Position numbers and translations under genes: made by a program | DNA from: Forficula auricularia | Lineage: Eukaryota > Arthropoda > Insecta > Dermaptera > Forficulidae | Direction: 5' to 3' | Assembly: GCA_024734495.1 (NCBI GenBank) | Contig: JALMQS010000055.1 | Coordinates: forward strand, 13,724,863 to 13,788,862 | DNA: 64,000 bases | Notes under the pieces: model-generated | Told to the model about the DNA's origin: nothing | Database searches by the model: none | What the model saw: the letters and a program-made list of their open reading frames with translations, nothing else | In this document: positions 59,922-64,000 of the stretch, piece by piece | Position numbering within the stretch: the stretch's first letter is position 1 | How the letters are laid out: every line of letters starts with the position of its first letter

Positions 59922-60074
59922 TCGTGTGAATTATTGGAAAACAAAACACTTAAATAAATCGATTATTTATTGTTTTATTCCTTTAATTTTTGAACTCAAC
60001 AGGTCAAAACATTAAAAGACGAATAATAAATAAGTGTTTTGTAGTATGCTGTTTCCCAATAATTCACACCATTC
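59922..60074. repeat. 153-bp hairpin repeat
   Basis: GTGTGAATTATTGG and ACAAAACACTTA face TAAGTGTTTTGT and CCAATAATTCACAC around an AT-rich centre. The right arm has an insertion of about 7 nt. Confidence 0.65.
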
Positions 60075-60079
60075 AAAAA

Positions 60080-63000
60080 TTTAGAACGATAGTATCCAAT
60101 AATTTATTAAGATTTTAAACATCATAAATGAGTATATTTTTAATGAGATCATTTGATTTCACTAAATAACAAATATTTGATATTACTACATTATACTGTT
60201 TTTGTAGTTTTGTTTGTGATCCCAATTAAATTTTGCTTTGACCCACAATGCTCGAGGAAAAACAAATTCAAAGTAAATAAATAAAAATATAATGTATTTA
60301 AAAACCAAGATTTTATTTTTTAAAATGTACTAGAAAGTAAATAATAAATTTTTCTTCTGTAGCCAAAAAAAAAATCAAATTGAAAGCTTCTTAGTTTTTA
60401 TTTTTATTCCTGTGAATATGAAATTATTTTGGCTACTTACGAAGAATTTATTTTTTACACTTCAGTTCATTTTGAAATAGAGCATGTTATTATAATATAT
60501 TCTCATTTTATAAGTAAAGTTTTTGAAATTTGCAAGATATAGAAAAAATCCTTTTAACTCATATTAATAGCTATAAGTTGTGAGATATTTATTAAGAGTG
60601 TTTAAATTACATTTTCCCATTCAATTCATAGAATTATTAAAGTATTGTCATCACAAATACGTATGGATGTGAAGCTTCTAGAAAATCGACTCTTTAGAAG
60701 TAGGTCGAAATTGAATAATAAGATTCTACTTAATAGTAACATTATGATGATAATTATTATTAGAAGTAATAATCAAAGTACGTTTGGATTGGCCTCCATC
60801 ATTATTATTTTGAAATTCAATGAATATGTAAAAGTGAATTTAACTTTCTTTAAATTATAGAAAATTATCATAAAAATTGAATTTATTAGGACAAATTGCA
60901 TTTTAACTACTATGTGAAGAATATGTTTTAAATGCATAGCACGTATTTTGCTTAAATTGGGGTTAAATTAATTAATAGAAAAAGTGTTAAGCATATTATT
61001 AATATTTGAATTTACTAAATAAATAAACTTGTGTAACAACTTTGATGAATTTTTGATTAATTATTGCACCGATCTTGTTTTTATCTTATCTAAGCAGTGA
61101 TTTAATTCTTGATCTAACTACACATCGATTAGTTTTCAAATTATGTAACCGACTTGTTAGTTACAGGAAAGTTGATACTATTTAAATCAATCAAACACAA
61201 ATATTTATATAAATAAATATGGTGTTATTTGCATTACTTATATGGTTCATTCCAAATAAGTTAATAGTAAAAAAATAGATTTTATTAAGAATGCGGTTTT
61301 AAAACATTTACAAATATTTATATAAATATAATATAAATAGGAGGAAAATGTCTATTATAACTATTTGTAAGCCTCTTTTAGTGTTTTGTGAATTTTTTTG
61401 CTAGCGATCTATTAAGCTGAAACTCAGCTTATGAGTGCAACTTAATAAAACAAACTTTTCTATCAAATTTCAGCACTGTCTACGTTCGATTGTTCCTTAA
61501 TTCGATTTTGTTCTGAATTTCATATTCTGAATGTTTTGAAGCTAGAAAGCCTAAGATCTAATAAGTTTTTCGTATTGAAGATACTTTTTGTCACTACAAC
61601 AAACTACGTTTTAAGTTATCAAGTGTAGCTGAATTCCAGAGGCAGACAGAATAATTCGGTTTGAAAATTACTTTTCTACAATCATTACTAAAAAAATTGA
61701 AAAATGTTGAACGAATTCCATACTTTGTTCGACCGTCAACTGTGCATGCCATGCACACCAAGAAATTTCTAATAATTTCTTGAATGAAGTAAGATACTTT
61801 AAAGTATTTTAAATTAACTGTAAGTAACTTGATATTATATATACATTTTCCAAAACCACGATCGTTTCTTTACGCTGCTGTTTTGAGCTTATTCAGGAGA
61901 TACAGAATGCGCGATTCCCAACCTAGGGTTCAGTTGCACTGTTTGGGTTATTCTTTATGCCGACCTCCAAGAAGCCGGATCACAGGAACCAGCCAGGGTA
62001 TCAATAGTAATTTTATTGAGGGAGAATTAGAAAATGTCTATTCAAATATAGTATAATAATTTTAATAAACAAGAAATATTTTAAAATCACAAACGCACTT
62101 CATTCACTAGAGTGATAGAAATAAAGTTACGTTTAATAACTATAACAAAATAGCTTAATTAAAAAGAGAAATCAATGAGGTTGTCCTCTGCTTGATGCAA
62201 ATAAATTCATTTGTTGGGTGACTAGCTTACTGGAACAACAAAACAAATTTACATACATCCAATCGGCTATTTGAACCCGGGTGAAATAACACTGATACAG
62301 TATTTATAAATAAAAATACTGAGGAAGGCCAAACTTTCGAAGCTAAATTATGAATTAACAACTCTAATTTTGATGACGATGTTGGAGCGGGAGGCCCAAG
62401 TTCATAAAAATTTGACCAGTTAAAGCCATCCTTCTCACAAATACTACTAACCCATAATAAAAGTATCATACTAAATAGAAACTGGACTATAGTATCCGAA
62501 GTCAACCAAATAAAAAAATTTAAAAAAACTGCTAGTTACGAAAAACAATATTTTTATTGAGTCTAATCAAGCTTACAAATATTTGTATTAATTAATATAA
62601 AAGAAAAAATTAAAACGTCCACAAAATTAAATTAAAGCGTTATTTTGCACTTTATTATTATACTATAAGTGATAATATCAATTAATAATTAATTTTAAAT
62701 CCTCAAATGAAAATTTTTTCTTTCCAATTCACTAGATAAATAAAAAAATTTCTGATAAATAAATTTATTTACTAAATATATACAAATGTTTATCGTGAAA
62801 GCTTTGATCTAATGCATCATCATCATTTTATTAAAAAAATCGAGATCGAAGAAAGCGCGAGCTAGTTTTCTATTAATTTTCCTTCCCCTATTAAATATTT
62901 AATTCTTATTAGCATCAATAAAAAGATTAATAAAACTATATAAGTATACATAATATGATATATTATATTTTATCTAGTATTCATATTTTTATAATAATTT

Positions 63001-64000
63001 TAATTTTATCAACCAAATTTTAATCCTTCATTTTTTTATTTTTTATTTACTAATCTTTCAAATTGCACAGAAAGTTGCTTTTTTATTAGAACATGAATAC
63101 ATTTAAATTTAAATAATGATTTATTAAATGACAGAATCAAATATATATTATATACTATATTATTTATCGAAATCGTTTAGTTTTGTAGGTACTCTAATTA
63201 ATCCACAATTTCTTCGAAGAATTAAAATATAATTTCTTTTTACTGTTCCATACTAAAATTGAATTAAAAATAAAACCCTTGTACCTAGATTGCTTTGTCT
63301 ATGGATCACTTCATTCTCAGACTGAAAGCTTTTAAACTATATATCAAAATCTTGAAATTTACAACAAAAACAAACAAAATTGAAAAAACATCATATTCGA
63401 ACCCCTTACGCAAAGATAAGGGCAAGAAAATGTAATAACTATAATTTTAACACAACGTCACAATAAATAAATATGAACTTGAATGTATGTCACAAATACT
63501 GTTTCCCTTAGTTTAGAAATCAAACCCAAGTGCTATAAACGAAATCCGGGGAATTGGCTATCATTTAATACGAGCCATCGTTGTTATAGAAAACCAATTG
63601 AATTTTCCAAAAACAAAAATACACATTTCCTTATGAAATTTCGCTGGCGACTGATACCAAATTCCAATGTATAGACATCACACTAAGTAGTTTGAAAATG
63701 TCAATAAATATTAATAAATTCTCATTTTAGTTTGGACTTAGTCTGTGGGCTTATTTAGTCTTGAGGAGGATTTTGAAAAAAATTGAATTTTTCAAAATTC
63801 AAAAAACTTACTTGTTTATAGAAATAAAAAATACTAATCGCTAGAGATATTCATGTCACTAAGACCCTGCTGATACGTGTCTGAATAAACAAACCAAGTT
63901 ATCAGATACACGGAGCTTAAGAGTATTTTCACATCAAGAAATATATAAATATCTTAAATTTGTATTTTTTTGAGTTTTTATCAAAATATAAGTTTCGCCT
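60080..64000. other. gene-free stretch to window end
   Basis: No supported exon. A tRNA-like repeat scrap is at about 63510-63565 (GAAATCAAACCCAAGTGC, TCCGGGGAATTGGCT). A - strand open frame at 62227-62505 has a hydrophobic start (MILLLWVSS) but shares sequence with repeat ends (CTGAGGAAGGCC and TTTCGAAGC at 62321), so I read it as repeat-derived. Confidence 0.45.

Noticed and set aside
62227..62505. 92-codon - strand open frame with a hydrophobic N-terminus
   Set aside because: Considered as a Gasp signal exon, but no donor gives phase 1 at the right place, and part of it matches repeat ends (CTGAGGAAGGCC...TTTCGAAGC).

Overview
The window is AT-rich, intron-rich eukaryotic DNA from an insect. 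Three multi-exon genes could be assembled by hand from splice sites, reading phase and family motifs: two odorant-binding protein (OBP) genes and one gene for the chitin-binding cuticle protein Gasp (CPAP3/obstructor family). The sequence does not fix the insect order. Most of the remaining DNA is small transposable elements, many of them fold-back.

Left part (about 3.1-20.2 kb, + strand): two tandem OBP paralogues with the same exon plan (70, 53, 39, about 112 or 94, 62 nt, then a short last exon). OBP-1 (3133-7307) lacks a recognisable signal-peptide exon inside the window. OBP-2 (11716-20176) is complete, with a TATA box, signal peptide and poly(A) signals. Its fourth conserved cysteine codon contains the only in-phase splice donor I can find, so the product may lack that cysteine. 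The introns of OBP-2 are packed with nested inverted-repeat elements.

Middle part (23.2-34.9 kb, - strand): Gasp, with three chitin-binding domains on three separate exons (34702-34911, 33602-33790, 31931-32141) and two alternative terminal exons (23987-24164 and 23179-23239). Each terminal exon completes the split codon of the last cysteine of domain 3. A phase-compatible signal-peptide exon lies at 50802-50853; if it is real, Gasp spans about 27.7 kb. A truncated Ty3/gypsy-type LTR retrotransposon (35551-36831) would then lie in its first intron.

Right part (37-64 kb): no confident gene beyond the possible Gasp first exon. It holds SINEs, hAT-type MITEs interrupted by retro-inserted elements, fold-back DNA and a 119-bp tandem array that reverses direction (52729-54125).

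The most interesting pattern is a set of short dispersed repeats carrying a hammerhead-ribozyme-like core (CTGANGA, hairpin, GAAAC, then a tiny stem III and GTC or GTT). At least three insertions (the monomer at 3703-3973, the head-to-head dimer at 28519-28987 and the fold-back at 46253-46512) are flanked by 13-16 bp direct repeats, which suggests target-primed retroposition. Several exist as inverted dimers. This looks like a non-autonomous, Penelope-like or retrozyme-like ribozyme repeat system.
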